The notes: generated by a model from the sequence alone, not told the origin. A stretch of 64,000 nt of DNA from CAZEFK01 sp964511405 (GCA_964511405.1 CAZEFK010000005.1:3674-67673); one strand, 5' to 3'; shown: positions 33,308 to 42,457, counted from the first letter of the stretch. A program made the numbers and translations.

Positions 33308-33404
33308 CGCGCTAGCTCCTGCTGTAGGTGGTCGTAGCCCGGCGGCCGATATAGATCGCCAGCATCGTGACCGCATCCTCATCGAAGATCACGCGGTAGT
33401 ATCG
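33304..33404 (-). pseudogene. RelE/HigB-like toxin remnant (3' end only)
   Basis: Reading toward the antitoxin, one frame gives RYYRVIFDEDAVTMLAIYIG, like the last strands of a RelE/ParE toxin. After a one-base shift near 33330-33335, the other frame gives GYDHLQQELAR ending in a TGA that overlaps the antitoxin ATG. Restoring one G in the CCGGG run joins the two. Just upstream is an in-frame TAG (33405-33407), and only about 120 bases separate this from the amidohydrolase gene, too little for the missing ~60 residues. So the toxin is truncated and frameshifted. Short, so the family call is tentative. Confidence 0.5.
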
Positions 33405-33524
33405 CTACATCGCCCTCTCACACCCTCTCCGACTTCGGCGCGGCGGCCGGAGTATGGACCACCGGACATGGCCCGCGCCTGATATGCTGCCCGCCAAAAC
33501 GGGGATCAACGGGAGGACGCCGCC

Positions 33525-34505
33525 ATGCCGGTGATCGACGTGCACACTCACATGTTCACGCGCGCCTGGCTGGACCTGTTGCGCAGCGACGGCGGCATCT
33601 ATCGGCTGAAAACCCGCCCCGACGGCCAGGAGGAGGTGTTCCGCGGCGACACGCCGGTCGTGATCCCGCAGAAGGGGCATTTCGATTATCGCCTGCGGCT
33701 GCGCCACATGGACGAGGCGGGGATCGACCTGTCGATCGTCTCGCTGACCTGCCCCAACGTCTATTGGGGCACCCGGGAGGTCAGTGGCCGGGCGGCGCGC
33801 GAGGCCAACGACAGCATGGCCGAGGCCCAGGCCGCCTACCCCGGCCGGATCCGGTGGCTGGCCTCGCTGCCTTGGGAGTATCCCGACGACGCCCTGGCCG
33901 AGCTGGCCCGCGCCTGCGACCGCGGCGCCGCCGGCGTCATGGTGCTGGCGAACGTCTCCGGGCGCAGCCTGACCGACGCCGCCTTCGCGCCGGTCTGGGC
34001 CGAGATCGACCGCCGGGCGCTGCCGGTGCTGGTGCATCCGACCGATCCGCCCGGGGTCGACGCCATGGATATGACCAAGTTCGACCTGAGCTGGGCGGTC
34101 GGATTCCCGTTCGACACCACGCTGGCCGTGGCCCGCATGATCTTCGACGGCTTCTTCGACCGCCATCCCAACCTGAAGCTGATCGCATCGCATGGCGGCG
34201 GCGCCTTGCCCTACCTGGTCGGCCGCTTCGAGATGGGCAACGCCGTCGAGATCCCTGAGCGGCGCAAGATGGCAAGGACGCCCCGCGACTATCTCCGCCA
34301 CATCTATTACGACAGCATCACCTACGATCCGCGTGCCCTGCAGTACCTGATCGCGACGGTGGGCGCCGACCACGTGATGTTCGGCACCGATTGGCCGCAC
34401 CAGGTCCACGACACCCCGGGCGCGTTCGCGAACACCGAGCTGCTGCCGGCCGACCAGCGGCAGGCAGTGCGCGGCGGTACGGCGGCTCGGCTGTTCGGCC
34501 TCTGA
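33525..34505 (+). CDS. Amidohydrolase family 2 (ACMSD-like decarboxylase/hydrolase)
   Basis: A 326-residue TIM-barrel metal-dependent hydrolase of the amidohydrolase-2 group. The metal motif HxH is at the very start (VIDVHTHMF), the next histidine in LPVLVHPTDPPG, then LIASHGGGALPYL, and the catalytic aspartate in MFGTDWPHQ. Homologues include aminocarboxymuconate-semialdehyde decarboxylase and carboxyvanillate decarboxylase, as well as lactonases. GGGAGGA is 8 bases before the ATG. Adjacent convergent epimerase gene abuts without overlap (TGA then TCA-type end at 34505/34506). Substrate unknown; an aromatic or sugar-acid ring product is plausible. Confidence 0.9.
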   Translation: MPVIDVHTHMFTRAWLDLLRSDGGIYRLKTRPDGQEEVFRGDTPVVIPQKGHFDYRLRLRHMDEAGIDLSIVSLTCPNVYWGTREVSGRAAREANDSMAEAQAAYPGRIRWLASLPWEYPDDALAELARACDRGAAGVMVLANVSGRSLTDAAFAPVWAEIDRRALPVLVHPTDPPGVDAMDMTKFDLSWAVGFPFDTTLAVARMIFDGFFDRHPNLKLIASHGGGALPYLVGRFEMGNAVEIPERRKMARTPRDYLRHIYYDSITYDPRALQYLIATVGADHVMFGTDWPHQVHDTPGAFANTELLPADQRQAVRGGTAARLFGL

Positions 34506-35324
34506 CTACCAGCCGCGCTCGCGGGCGAAGTCGCCGAGCTGTCCGGCCAGGCCCCAGGCCTGGGCGGCCATGGCCTCGGTGCGGCGCATGGCGTCGTCGA
34601 CCTCGGCGCGGTGGCCGTCCTTGGGCGCATAGCCGATGGCGGCGCGGGTCGCCGCGAGATCCCAGCGCATGCCGGGATTGTCCGACATCAGGTTGAGGAC
34701 GGCGAAGGATACCCCCTCGGCCGTGACGCCCTGCTCGATGGCGTGCACGAAATCGCGGTCGCTCAGCCACATCTGCTGACCCCAGCTGCCATAGTTCATG
34801 TGCGGCCCGGGACGGTTGGGCTCGCGCTGGCAATAGCCGATGCGCAAGGCGATGAAGCTGATCCCCTGCTCGGCCGCGAAGCTGCGGCCGATCCGTTCCC
34901 CGACCAGCTTCGACATGCCATAGGCGTTGACCGGCCGGGGCGCCAGGTCGGTGGTCAGGCGCTCGGTGCCGAAGCGGTAGCCGGCCATCACCCAGTTCGA
35001 GCTGGCGAACAGGATGCGCTTGGCCCGGTGGCGCTGGGCGGCCTGGAATATGTTCATCAGCAGATCGAGGTTGAGCCGCTGGACCGACTCCCACGAGGCA
35101 CCCGGCTGGGGATCGCCGGCCAGGTGGACAACGGCATCGACGCTGTCGAACCGGCGAGCCCAAGCCTCGTCGTAGACCGCGAGGTCAGCCGTGTCGACCT
35201 CGGGGTCGCGGCGCGGGTTGAGGCACAGCAGCCGCAGCTCGACATCGCCGCGTTCGGCGAAATGGCGGCGCAACTTGATCCCGAGATTGCCGCTGGCGCC
35301 GGTGATCAGCACGGTCTTGCCCAT
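34506..35324 (-). CDS. NAD-dependent epimerase/dehydratase (uronate dehydrogenase-like)
   Basis: A 272-residue extended SDR. Nucleotide site VLITGASGNLGIKLRR, DAVVHLAGDP as the strand-4 motif, serine pair in ILFASSNWVMAG and the YxxxK catalytic pair in NAYGMSKLVGER. The size and the SSNWVMAGYR block resemble uronate dehydrogenases and related short epimerases. The start at 35324 precedes the Rossmann strand by two residues. It is convergent with the amidohydrolase; the two ends touch. They may act in the same sugar-acid pathway, but there is no direct evidence. Confidence 0.87.
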   Translation of the reverse strand: MGKTVLITGASGNLGIKLRRHFAERGDVELRLLCLNPRRDPEVDTADLAVYDEAWARRFDSVDAVVHLAGDPQPGASWESVQRLNLDLLMNIFQAAQRHRAKRILFASSNWVMAGYRFGTERLTTDLAPRPVNAYGMSKLVGERIGRSFAAEQGISFIALRIGYCQREPNRPGPHMNYGSWGQQMWLSDRDFVHAIEQGVTAEGVSFAVLNLMSDNPGMRWDLAATRAAIGYAPKDGHRAEVDDAMRRTEAMAAQAWGLAGQLGDFARERGW

Positions 35325-35471
35325 GGGACCTGCCTTTGTCGCGACTTCCGTCGGCCGAGCAAACGGCACGACAACGGCCAAGGCAAGTCCCTATCCGACA
35401 GTCCCTGTCCAGCGCGGCCCCGGCCAGGCCCCACTCGCAGAGTGCCGGCTCCATCCCGCGCTGCCCCGCCG

Positions 35472-37121
35472 TCAAGCGGGCGTGGAGTCCGTCGGCGCCA
35501 GGACGTCCTCGATGGGCAGGGTCAGGACGAAGCAGGTGCCCTGGCCGACCACGCTCTCGACGTTGATCGTGCCGCGGTGGGTGCGCGTGACGATCTTGTG
35601 GCAGATCGCCAGGCCCTGGCCGGTGCCCTTGCCGGGCGGCTTGGTCGTGAAGAACAGGTCGTAGATGCGGTCGAGGTTCTCCGGCCGGATGCCGACGCCG
35701 GTGTCGGCGATGCGGATCTCGGCCTGATCGCCGAGGCGGCGAGTGGTGATGCGGATGGTGCCGCGTTCGCCGCTCTTCTCCTCGATCGCATGCGCGGCAT
35801 TGACGATCAGGTTCAGGAACACCTGGTTGAGTTCGCCCAGGTGGCAGTACACGGGCGGCAGCTCGGGATCGAACTCGGTCTCGATGTCGGCCGCGTATTT
35901 CCACTGGTTGCGGCTGATCGTCATCGTCGTCTCGATCGCGCGCGCCAGGTCGTGGGGCTGCTTGTCCTTGTTGTCAGGGTGCGAGAATTCCTTGATCGCG
36001 GTCACGATCTGGCGGACCCGGGTGACGCCGTCGATCGTCTGGTCGATCGCCGACGGCATCTCGTCCAGCAGGAAGTCGATGTCGGCGGCGTCGGCCGCGA
36101 TCGCCAGCAATTCGCGGGCCGAACGCCAATCGCCTTCGTGGTTCACCTTGACGGCGGCCTTGATGCTGTGCAGCACCTCCGCCAGGTCCTGCACGGCGTT
36201 GCGGATGAACTCGATATTGTCGCCGACATACTGGATGGGCGTGTTGATCTCGTGTGCGATGCCGCCGGCGAGGGTGCCCAGCGATTCCATCTTCTGGCCC
36301 TGCAGCCGCTCCAGCTCCAGCGCCCGGTTGCGCTCCAGCATGCGCTTGGATTCGGTGACGTCGCGGCCTTCGGCGATGATCAGCTCGACCCGCCCATCGG
36401 CGTCGAACACCGGCTTGATCGACAGATCGATGATCCGTGCGGCGCGGCCGCGGCTCATCATGAAGACCTCGCCGCTTTCGTGGCCGCCGTCCTTGGACCG
36501 CGCGACCGCCGCGCGGACGCGCTCGCGCGACCGCGATTCCCGGAACCACGGGCTTTCGCCGATCTCGGTGCCCAACACCTCGGAGCGGGTGATGTCGAGC
36601 AGGTCCAGGCAGGCCTGGTTGACCTCCATCAGCCGGCCCTCGGGATCCAGCACCATGATCAGGCCGACGGTGCCGTTGAACACCGCCTGCAGCAGGTCCT
36701 GCGACTGGCGCAGCGCCGCTTCGGCCTCGGCGGTCACCCGCGCCGCTTCGACCTCGTCGGTCACGTCGGCGCCGATGCCGGCGAAACCGGCGAAGGCGCC
36801 GGTTTCGTCCCAGTGCGGCCAGCCGCTGGTGCGCAGCCAGTGGACCTTGCCCTCGGAGTCCACCGACCGGTACATGGTGTCGAAGAACGGCCGGCGCGCC
36901 TCGAGGGCATCGTGATGCGCCTTCTGGCTGTCGAAGAACAGGCCATCCATCACGGCGTCGGGCAGGCGGCCGATGATCGCCTCGGGCGCGATGCCTGTGG
37001 CCTCGCGGAAGCCCGGCGAGACGAAGGTCACGCGGAGATCCGGTCCGCGGGCCCACACCCAGTGCCGGCGGCTCGAGCCTAGGGCTGTCCGATAGATTGC
37101 CAGTTCGTCGCGGTCAGACAT
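35472..37121 (-). CDS. Soluble PAS-PAS sensor histidine kinase
   Basis: A 549-residue cytoplasmic kinase without membrane helices. First PAS (RGPDLRVTFVSPGFREATGI, with PAC-like HWLRTSGWPHWDETGAFAGF), second PAS (LLQAVFNGTVGLIMVLDPEG), then the phospho-acceptor in GTLAGGIAHEINTPIQYVGD, an insertion before the ATPase domain, N box NLIVNAAHAIEE, G1 IADTGVGI and G2 GKGTGQGLAI. The HEINTP pattern and the long helical stretch between H and N boxes resemble kinases that pair with HDOD or chemotaxis-like regulators. Alternative start at 37166. It sits on the same strand as the adjacent REC-HDOD gene (118 bases upstream), a likely partner. Confidence 0.92.
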   Translation of the reverse strand: MSDRDELAIYRTALGSSRRHWVWARGPDLRVTFVSPGFREATGIAPEAIIGRLPDAVMDGLFFDSQKAHHDALEARRPFFDTMYRSVDSEGKVHWLRTSGWPHWDETGAFAGFAGIGADVTDEVEAARVTAEAEAALRQSQDLLQAVFNGTVGLIMVLDPEGRLMEVNQACLDLLDITRSEVLGTEIGESPWFRESRSRERVRAAVARSKDGGHESGEVFMMSRGRAARIIDLSIKPVFDADGRVELIIAEGRDVTESKRMLERNRALELERLQGQKMESLGTLAGGIAHEINTPIQYVGDNIEFIRNAVQDLAEVLHSIKAAVKVNHEGDWRSARELLAIAADAADIDFLLDEMPSAIDQTIDGVTRVRQIVTAIKEFSHPDNKDKQPHDLARAIETTMTISRNQWKYAADIETEFDPELPPVYCHLGELNQVFLNLIVNAAHAIEEKSGERGTIRITTRRLGDQAEIRIADTGVGIRPENLDRIYDLFFTTKPPGKGTGQGLAICHKIVTRTHRGTINVESVVGQGTCFVLTLPIEDVLAPTDSTPA

Positions 37122-37238
37122 GATCGGTGCCTGCCATCGAGTCGGATCGCGGGTGAAGGGGGACATAGCCTGTACCACCGAGCCACAGTGGCACCGGACC
37201 CTTGCGCAATCCTTAATCGCAGCGGGCCGTCGCGCGGC

Positions 37239-38420
37239 CTAATCGGACAGGAGGCTCGCCCAGGACTGGACCTGCAGGGCGATGCTCGGCGGCAGCCGCT
37301 CCGCAATATCGGCAAGGCTGGTGGCCGCCGGCCAGCCGTCATGCCGACTGCTGGCGAGGGCGGCGGCGGCGATCAGGATCAGAGCCGGCCGCGGCGGATG
37401 GGCGCCCAGGGCCTCGATGTCCGCCTGCAGGGCAACCGCTTCCACGACCGTCGGCGCCAAGCCCCAAAGCGCCAGCAGGTAGGCGCCGACCTCGGGCGAG
37501 GTCACGCCGAACCGCTCCCGCTCGGCTTGCGTGCGCGACGAGCCGGCCTGGGCCGCGGCGATGATCTGCCGGTAGGCCGGCGCGTCTTCCACGGCGATGA
37601 CCAGCGCCCCGGTCTCGTGCAGGAGCGCTGCGGTCACCGTGGTGTCGATCTCGTGCCGCGACAGGCCTTCGGAGGCGGCGATCCGCTGCGCCAGGGCCGC
37701 CGCGGCCACCGACCGCTCCCACAGCGCCGCCACCGGCAGGGTGTCGAGTGTCGCAGCGGGCAGCTGGGCCGTGACTCCATGCTGCAGCAGGATCGCCTTC
37801 AGCAGGTCGATCCCCAGATGCTCGACCGCGTCGCCCGCCGAGTCCAAGGGCGCGCGCCCCGCGAAGGTCGGGAAGTTGGCGACCTGCAGCAGCTTGGCGG
37901 TCAGCGGCGGATCGGCCTCGACGACCTCGGCGATGCGATCGAGCGAGGGCGTGGCGGCGGTCAGCTCCGCGATCAGGGCCTGGTAGATCTGCGGCAGGCT
38001 GGGCAGGCAGGCCAGGCCGTTCACGGCCGCGCGCAGCCGTTCGTCGCTCAGCCGGGTGCGCAGCGCGACGGCGCGGGTGATCGCCTCGACCAGGAGCTCG
38101 GTGTCACACGGCTTGGCCAGGATGCCATGGGTGATCGGCAGGGCCCGGAACAGGGCGTCGCGGTCGTGCTGGCCGGACAGGATCATCCGAACGGTCTGGG
38201 GCGACCGGGCCGCGACGGCGGTCAACAGCTCCGCACCGTCCATGCCGGGCATGCGCATATCGCTGACGACCACGTCGAACACCTGTTCGGACAGCTTGGT
38301 CAGCGCCTCGGTACCACCGGTGGCGAAACTCAAGGCCCATTGGTGGCGCCACGGCCGCAGCATCCGGCGCAGCCCGTCCAGCACATGCGGCTCGTCGTCG
38401 ACGAACAGGATGGCGACCAC
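37239..38420 (-). CDS. REC-HDOD response regulator (copy A)
   Basis: A 393-residue response regulator: receiver (ILFVDDEPHVLDGLRRMLRP, phospho-acceptor in VVVSDMRMPGMDG, lysine in ILAKPCDTE) followed by an HDOD domain (LPSLPQIYQALIAELT, AAKLLQVANFPTF-like KLLQVANFP, TAALLHETGALVIA). HDOD domains are non-enzymatic relatives of HD phosphohydrolases that bind partner proteins; here the HD pair reads HE. GTG at 38420 has AAAGGGGG just upstream. It is the first of three REC-HDOD proteins within 9 kb and shares the layout with the two copies at 43.7-46.1 kb. Confidence 0.9.
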   Translation of the reverse strand: MVAILFVDDEPHVLDGLRRMLRPWRHQWALSFATGGTEALTKLSEQVFDVVVSDMRMPGMDGAELLTAVAARSPQTVRMILSGQHDRDALFRALPITHGILAKPCDTELLVEAITRAVALRTRLSDERLRAAVNGLACLPSLPQIYQALIAELTAATPSLDRIAEVVEADPPLTAKLLQVANFPTFAGRAPLDSAGDAVEHLGIDLLKAILLQHGVTAQLPAATLDTLPVAALWERSVAAAALAQRIAASEGLSRHEIDTTVTAALLHETGALVIAVEDAPAYRQIIAAAQAGSSRTQAERERFGVTSPEVGAYLLALWGLAPTVVEAVALQADIEALGAHPPRPALILIAAAALASSRHDGWPAATSLADIAERLPPSIALQVQSWASLLSD

Positions 38421-38861
38421 CAGGCCCCCTTTCCAATATTTGCCGTCTAGAATGCCATGCTTCGCATACCAAGTCAGCATGCCATCGGCGGGAGAGCTAG
38501 GCCGGGTTGCTCGTTTTGGGGCAGGATGGCAGTCCGTCCTGGGAACGAGCAGAGAAGTATTGTGCGCATCCGGTTTCGATATGGTGCATAGGAATCAACG
38601 ATCTCCTATTATAGGAATCATTCTCGGAGAAATGACACGTAATAGAAGTATTAATTTTATGTATACGCGTAACCCGATATGCCTAGCGCGTGATGCCAGC
38701 AGCAGCGGGCCGGTCGGCGGGCCGATCGCCGGCCCGCGTCGGCAATTTCTTAAGGAAGCGCGCCGTACCGTAGCGCCGTGCGCATCACATGCGCGGCAGC
38801 CCCATGGCGGAAGACCGTTGAAGCGGGCGCTCCGATATCTACAGCCGCGGGAGCCATCGTC
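38421..38861. promoter_or_regulatory. AT-rich divergent control region of REC-HDOD and REC-EAL genes
   Basis: About 440 bases with no gene and a marked AT-rich core (about 38580-38690). It holds a perfect palindrome TCCTATTATAGGA (38604-38616) and a 10-bp direct repeat ATAGGAATCA at 38588-38597 and 38611-38620, 23 bases apart start to start. These are good candidates for regulator sites on both divergent promoters. Composition differs sharply from the surrounding ~70% GC. Confidence 0.6.
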
Positions 38862-40052
38862 ATGAACAACAAGGTCCTCTTGGTTGATGACGAGCCCAAG
38901 CTGCTCGACGGATTGCGTCGTCAGCTGAGCGGCCGTTTCGACCTGACCTGCGCCACGAGCGGCGCCGACGCCCTCGACCAGGTCGAGGCCAAGGGGCCCT
39001 TCGCGGTCGTGGTCAGCGACGTCAACATGCCCGGCATGGACGGGATCGAGCTGATGCGCGAGCTGCGCCGCCGTGCGCCGGGGACGGCGCGGCTGATTCT
39101 CACCGGCAGTTCGGATTTCGGGGTTGCGGTCGCTGCGGTCAACGAGGGTGCCGTATTCCGCTTTCACAGCAAGCCGATCTCGGCCGCGGACCTCGCCGAA
39201 TCGATCGAGACGGCGTTGCTGCGCCATCAGCTCGACAAGCAGGCGGGCTCCCATCTGAGCCCTGACGACGCGTTGCGGCGCCAGGTGGCCGAGCTGCGGC
39301 AAGCGGTGCGCGACGGCCAGATGCGCCTGTTCATGCAGCCCCAGCACTATCTGGCCGACCGCCGCATCGGCGGTGCCGAAGGGCTGATTCGCTGGCAGCA
39401 TCCCGAACGCGGACTGCTCGGGCCGGGGCAGTTCCTCGGCACCGCCGAGGCGGGCGGCGTCATGCCCGAGATCACGGCCTGGGCGCTCGATACCGCCTGT
39501 GCTGAGATCCGTCGCTGGTACGACCTCGGGCTGCAGCCGGTGCGGGTCGCCGTCAACGTCACCGCCGCCGACCTGGCCGACCCGACTTTTCCGGGCCGGG
39601 TGCGGTCGTTGATCGATCGCTATGCCATCAACGCCGACCGGCTGGCGCTGGAGCTGACCGAAGGTGCCGCCCTGGTCGAGATCGAGCGGACGCGCAGCGC
39701 CCTCGAATCGCTGGCGGTCCTGGGCCTGGAAGTCAGCATCGACGACTTCGGGACCGGCTATTCGTCGTTCGGATGGCTGCGCCACCTGCCGGTGGACCGC
39801 CTCAAGATCGACCGCATGTTCGTCACCGACATCGCAACCGAACCCGAGGCCTATCGCGTCTGCGCCGCCATCATCACGCTCGCCCGCGATCTGGGCCTGA
39901 CTGTGGTCGCCGAAGGAGTCGAGACCGCGGCCCAGCAGGAAGAGCTGGTGCGCGCCGGCTGCACGGCGGTTCAAGGCTACTACTTGGCCAAGCCGATGCC
40001 GTCCGAAGACTTCCCGGCTTGGCTGGACCGCTGGAACGCCGATCCCTATTGA
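38862..40052 (+). CDS. REC-EAL c-di-GMP phosphodiesterase
   Basis: A 396-residue protein: receiver (VLLVDDEPKLLDGLRRQLSG, phospho-acceptor in VVSDVNMPGMDG) and an EAL domain. The signature is EGL rather than EAL (GGAEGLIRWQHP), but the metal-binding glutamate is kept, as are asparagine in VAVNVTAADL, glutamate in LELTEGAAL, the DDFGTGYSS loop, lysine in LKIDRMFV, glutamate in AEGVET and QGYYLAKP. Hydrolysis of c-di-GMP to pGpG is therefore likely, switched by phosphorylation. GGGAG lies 9 bases before the ATG. It is divergent from REC-HDOD A across the AT-rich region. Confidence 0.92.
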   Translation: MNNKVLLVDDEPKLLDGLRRQLSGRFDLTCATSGADALDQVEAKGPFAVVVSDVNMPGMDGIELMRELRRRAPGTARLILTGSSDFGVAVAAVNEGAVFRFHSKPISAADLAESIETALLRHQLDKQAGSHLSPDDALRRQVAELRQAVRDGQMRLFMQPQHYLADRRIGGAEGLIRWQHPERGLLGPGQFLGTAEAGGVMPEITAWALDTACAEIRRWYDLGLQPVRVAVNVTAADLADPTFPGRVRSLIDRYAINADRLALELTEGAALVEIERTRSALESLAVLGLEVSIDDFGTGYSSFGWLRHLPVDRLKIDRMFVTDIATEPEAYRVCAAIITLARDLGLTVVAEGVETAAQQEELVRAGCTAVQGYYLAKPMPSEDFPAWLDRWNADPY

Positions 40053-40196
40053 ATCCGGATCGTCACATTAATCGCCGGGTAACCCGCTGCGGCGGACCAT
40101 GGGTCCCAGAGTACGGTCTTTCCCAGGGGCGGATATGAGGTCTCCTACGCTCGGCAGCACCATCGCGGATCGCCCGGCGTGACCGGGAGCCGAGCG

Positions 40197-40589
40197 ATGC
40201 CATCTGCGGTCGCCGCGCTGCGCGTCCTGATCGTGGATGACGACCCAATCCTGGCCAGTGGCTTGCGCCGTGGCCTCCGTTCGCAAGGATGGGCGATCAC
40301 CACCGCCACCGAGGCCCGCCAGGCGCTGGCCCAGCACCTGGCCGAGCCGTTCGACGTCGTGGTCACCGACATCTTGATGCCCGATATGGACGGGATCGAG
40401 CTGATCCGGTTGCTGCGCGACGCACCGACCCGGCCGGTGATCGTCGCCATGTCCGGCGGATCGCCGTGGTTCGGCCTGGACTTCCTGGCCATGAGCAATG
40501 ATCTCGGCGCCGACGCCGCAATTGCCAAGCCGTTTCCGGTGGAGGCGCTGGCGACAGCCATCCAAGAGGTGATCGCGGCGCGGCCGTGA
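40197..40589 (+). CDS. Single-domain response regulator
   Basis: A 130-residue CheY-like receiver with no output domain. Acidic pair in VLIVDDDPILASGLRRGLRS, phospho-acceptor in VVVTDILMPDMDG, switch threonine/serine in VAMSGGSPWF and lysine in AIAKPFPVEA. GGGAG lies 8 bases before the ATG. It may act as a phosphate shuttle between the kinases and the other receivers of this island. The stop touches the end of the convergent sensorless kinase gene. Confidence 0.88.
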   Translation: MPSAVAALRVLIVDDDPILASGLRRGLRSQGWAITTATEARQALAQHLAEPFDVVVTDILMPDMDGIELIRLLRDAPTRPVIVAMSGGSPWFGLDFLAMSNDLGADAAIAKPFPVEALATAIQEVIAARP

Positions 40590-41282
40590 TCAGGCGAGTG
40601 GCGCGCTCGGCAGATGCAGCCGGACCGCCGTGCCGGCCCCGGGCTCGCTGTCCAGGATCATGTCGCCCCCGGCTTGCCGGACCAGGCGCTGCACCATCGG
40701 CAGACCCAGGCCGGCGCCGCGTGCGCCGCGCCGGGTGGTGAAGAACAGGTCGAACGCCTGGGCCCGGATTTCGGGCGGCATCCCGGTGCCGTCGTCGCGG
40801 ACGGTCAGCATCAACCCATCATCGGGCCCGGCGGCGTCGGTGGCCATCAGGACCAGCGTGCCGCCCTCGGGCATGGCGGCGTGGGCATTGGCGGCAAGCT
40901 CGGCGATCACCTGCTCCAGCATGGCCGGGTCGACCCAAGCAGCACGCAGCCCCGGCGTCACCTCGCAGCGCACGGCAACCGCCGGTCCGACCGTCTCGGC
41001 GCAGGCCGCTGCCAGGGCGGGAAGCGCCGCCTCGAGATCCAGCGGCTCGGGAAATTGCGGCCGCCGCCCCGCGGCAGTCTGCAGGCGCTCGGTCAGCCGC
41101 GCCGCCTGCAGGGCGCCGTCCAGGGCGTCGCGGGCCAGCTCCGCCGTGTCCGGTTGCGCAACCAACTCCTCGCACAGCATGCTGAGATTGCCGACCACCA
41201 GGCCCAGCAAATTGTTGAAGTCATGGGCCAGCTTGCCCAGCACCGGTGCCAGCGGGTCGTCGGGCTCGGCCGCGGGCGTCAT
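40590..41282 (-). CDS. Sensorless histidine kinase (DHp and ATPase domains only)
   Basis: A 230-residue kinase consisting only of dimerisation and catalytic domains. The phospho-acceptor is in GKLAHDFNNLLGLVVGNL. The N box is degenerate (ELAANAHAAMPEGG), but G1 RDDGTGMPP and G2 GARGAGLGLPMVQR are present. There is no sensor, so input must come from a partner, or it acts as a phosphotransfer hub. The start overlaps the REC-PilZ gene stop by 4 bases (ATGA): it is the last gene of the five-gene minus-strand operon. Confidence 0.87.
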   Translation of the reverse strand: MTPAAEPDDPLAPVLGKLAHDFNNLLGLVVGNLSMLCEELVAQPDTAELARDALDGALQAARLTERLQTAAGRRPQFPEPLDLEAALPALAAACAETVGPAVAVRCEVTPGLRAAWVDPAMLEQVIAELAANAHAAMPEGGTLVLMATDAAGPDDGLMLTVRDDGTGMPPEIRAQAFDLFFTTRRGARGAGLGLPMVQRLVRQAGGDMILDSEPGAGTAVRLHLPSAPLA

Positions 41283-42457
41283 GCTGCAGGCTGCGCGTCG
41301 TCGTCGAGCGCGACCACGGTGCGCCGCTCCTTGCTCAGCCGCCCCAGCAGCTCCAGCGTCGCCGACGAAGCCGTGCTGAAGCTGAGGATCAGCGTCCGGG
41401 TCTTGCGGTCGACGCGCACGACGTCGGCGGTGGTGCGATAGACTTGGCCGTCGGCGGCGGCGTGGAAGCTGATCTTCACCCGGTCGCCGGCTTCCAGGCT
41501 GCCCTCGTACCGCCCGAGGGCCATGCCGCCGATCGACCAGTCGACCGTCTCGTAGGTGACGTCACGGACATTGACCAGCAGCACCGGCTCGATGAACCGC
41601 TTGTGCCGGCGCCGGGCAGCCTCGGCGCGCTCCTTCATGGACGCCGGGTCGTCGTCGGTGGTCCCGAGCGCGCCCGACAGGCCGGCCTCGACTAGGCGAC
41701 GGAACGGCTGCTGCACGGTGTGCTTGACCGCGCGCGCGCCCAGGCTGCGGACGCCGTTGATCAGTTGCGCGCGCGGGCCGTCCAGCCCATTGGCCGCCGG
41801 GCGCGCGGTGGCGGCCAGCAGCTTCTCCAGGATCGTGCGCAGGGTTTCGAGTTCGCGCTGCTGGGCGTCGGACTGCGCCCGCTCTTCACCTGGCGGCAGG
41901 GTGGCCAGCACCGCCTGCACGTCCTCGGTCAGGCGGCGGACCCGGTCCGCGGCATCGCCGGGGCCGGCCTTTGGCGATGCCGGCTCCGCCGCCGGCGGCA
42001 GCGGGTCGCCGCCCACCAGGACCGGCATCGCGTGCGGCGCCGGGTAATCGTTCCACATGCGAATGATCTGCTCGGCATCGCTGCCGGCGATGGCGCCCGC
42101 CACCTTCTTGCGCAGCGCCTCGGTGCTGAACGGCTTGACGAGGTAGTCCTGGGCGCCGGCGCCGCGCGCGCGCTTGACGAAGTCGACGCTGCTGACGCCG
42201 GTCAGCATGATGAACGGGATCGACTGTAGCTTGGGCGTCGCGCGCATGGCGGTCAGCAGGTCGATGCCCGAGATCGGTTCCATCAGCCAGTCCGACAGCA
42301 CCAGCCGGTAAGGGCGGTTGACCAGATGCGTCCAGGCGTTGGGGCCATCGTCCTCCTCGATGTTGCCGTAGCCGATCTGCCGCAGCATGTTGCGCAACAT
42401 GCGCCGCATGTTGGTGTAGTCGTCGACGATGAGGATTGGCAGATCGGCATCAGCCAT
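41279..42457 (-). CDS. REC-PilZ protein (candidate c-di-GMP receptor)
   Basis: A 392-residue protein. The CheY-like receiver (ILIVDDYTNMRRMLRNMLRQ, phospho-acceptor in LVLSDWLMEPISG, lysine in YLVKPFS) is followed by a long linker with a proline/alanine-rich part. A C-terminal PilZ domain shows the c-di-GMP motifs RxxxR in RRHKRF and DxSxxG in DWSIGGM. It could link phosphorylation and c-di-GMP binding in one output. GAGGAGGAGA a few bases upstream of the ATG is a strong site. It follows the diguanylate cyclase gene by 39 bases and overlaps the kinase gene. Confidence 0.88.
   Translation of the reverse strand: MADADLPILIVDDYTNMRRMLRNMLRQIGYGNIEEDDGPNAWTHLVNRPYRLVLSDWLMEPISGIDLLTAMRATPKLQSIPFIMLTGVSSVDFVKRARGAGAQDYLVKPFSTEALRKKVAGAIAGSDAEQIIRMWNDYPAPHAMPVLVGGDPLPPAAEPASPKAGPGDAADRVRRLTEDVQAVLATLPPGEERAQSDAQQRELETLRTILEKLLAATARPAANGLDGPRAQLINGVRSLGARAVKHTVQQPFRRLVEAGLSGALGTTDDDPASMKERAEAARRRHKRFIEPVLLVNVRDVTYETVDWSIGGMALGRYEGSLEAGDRVKISFHAAADGQVYRTTADVVRVDRKTRTLILSFSTASSATLELLGRLSKERRTVVALDDDAQPAA

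Noticed and set aside
34611..37082. 823-codon plus-strand frame across the epimerase and PAS kinase
   Set aside because: Antisense shadow; both minus-strand genes have complete domain motifs.
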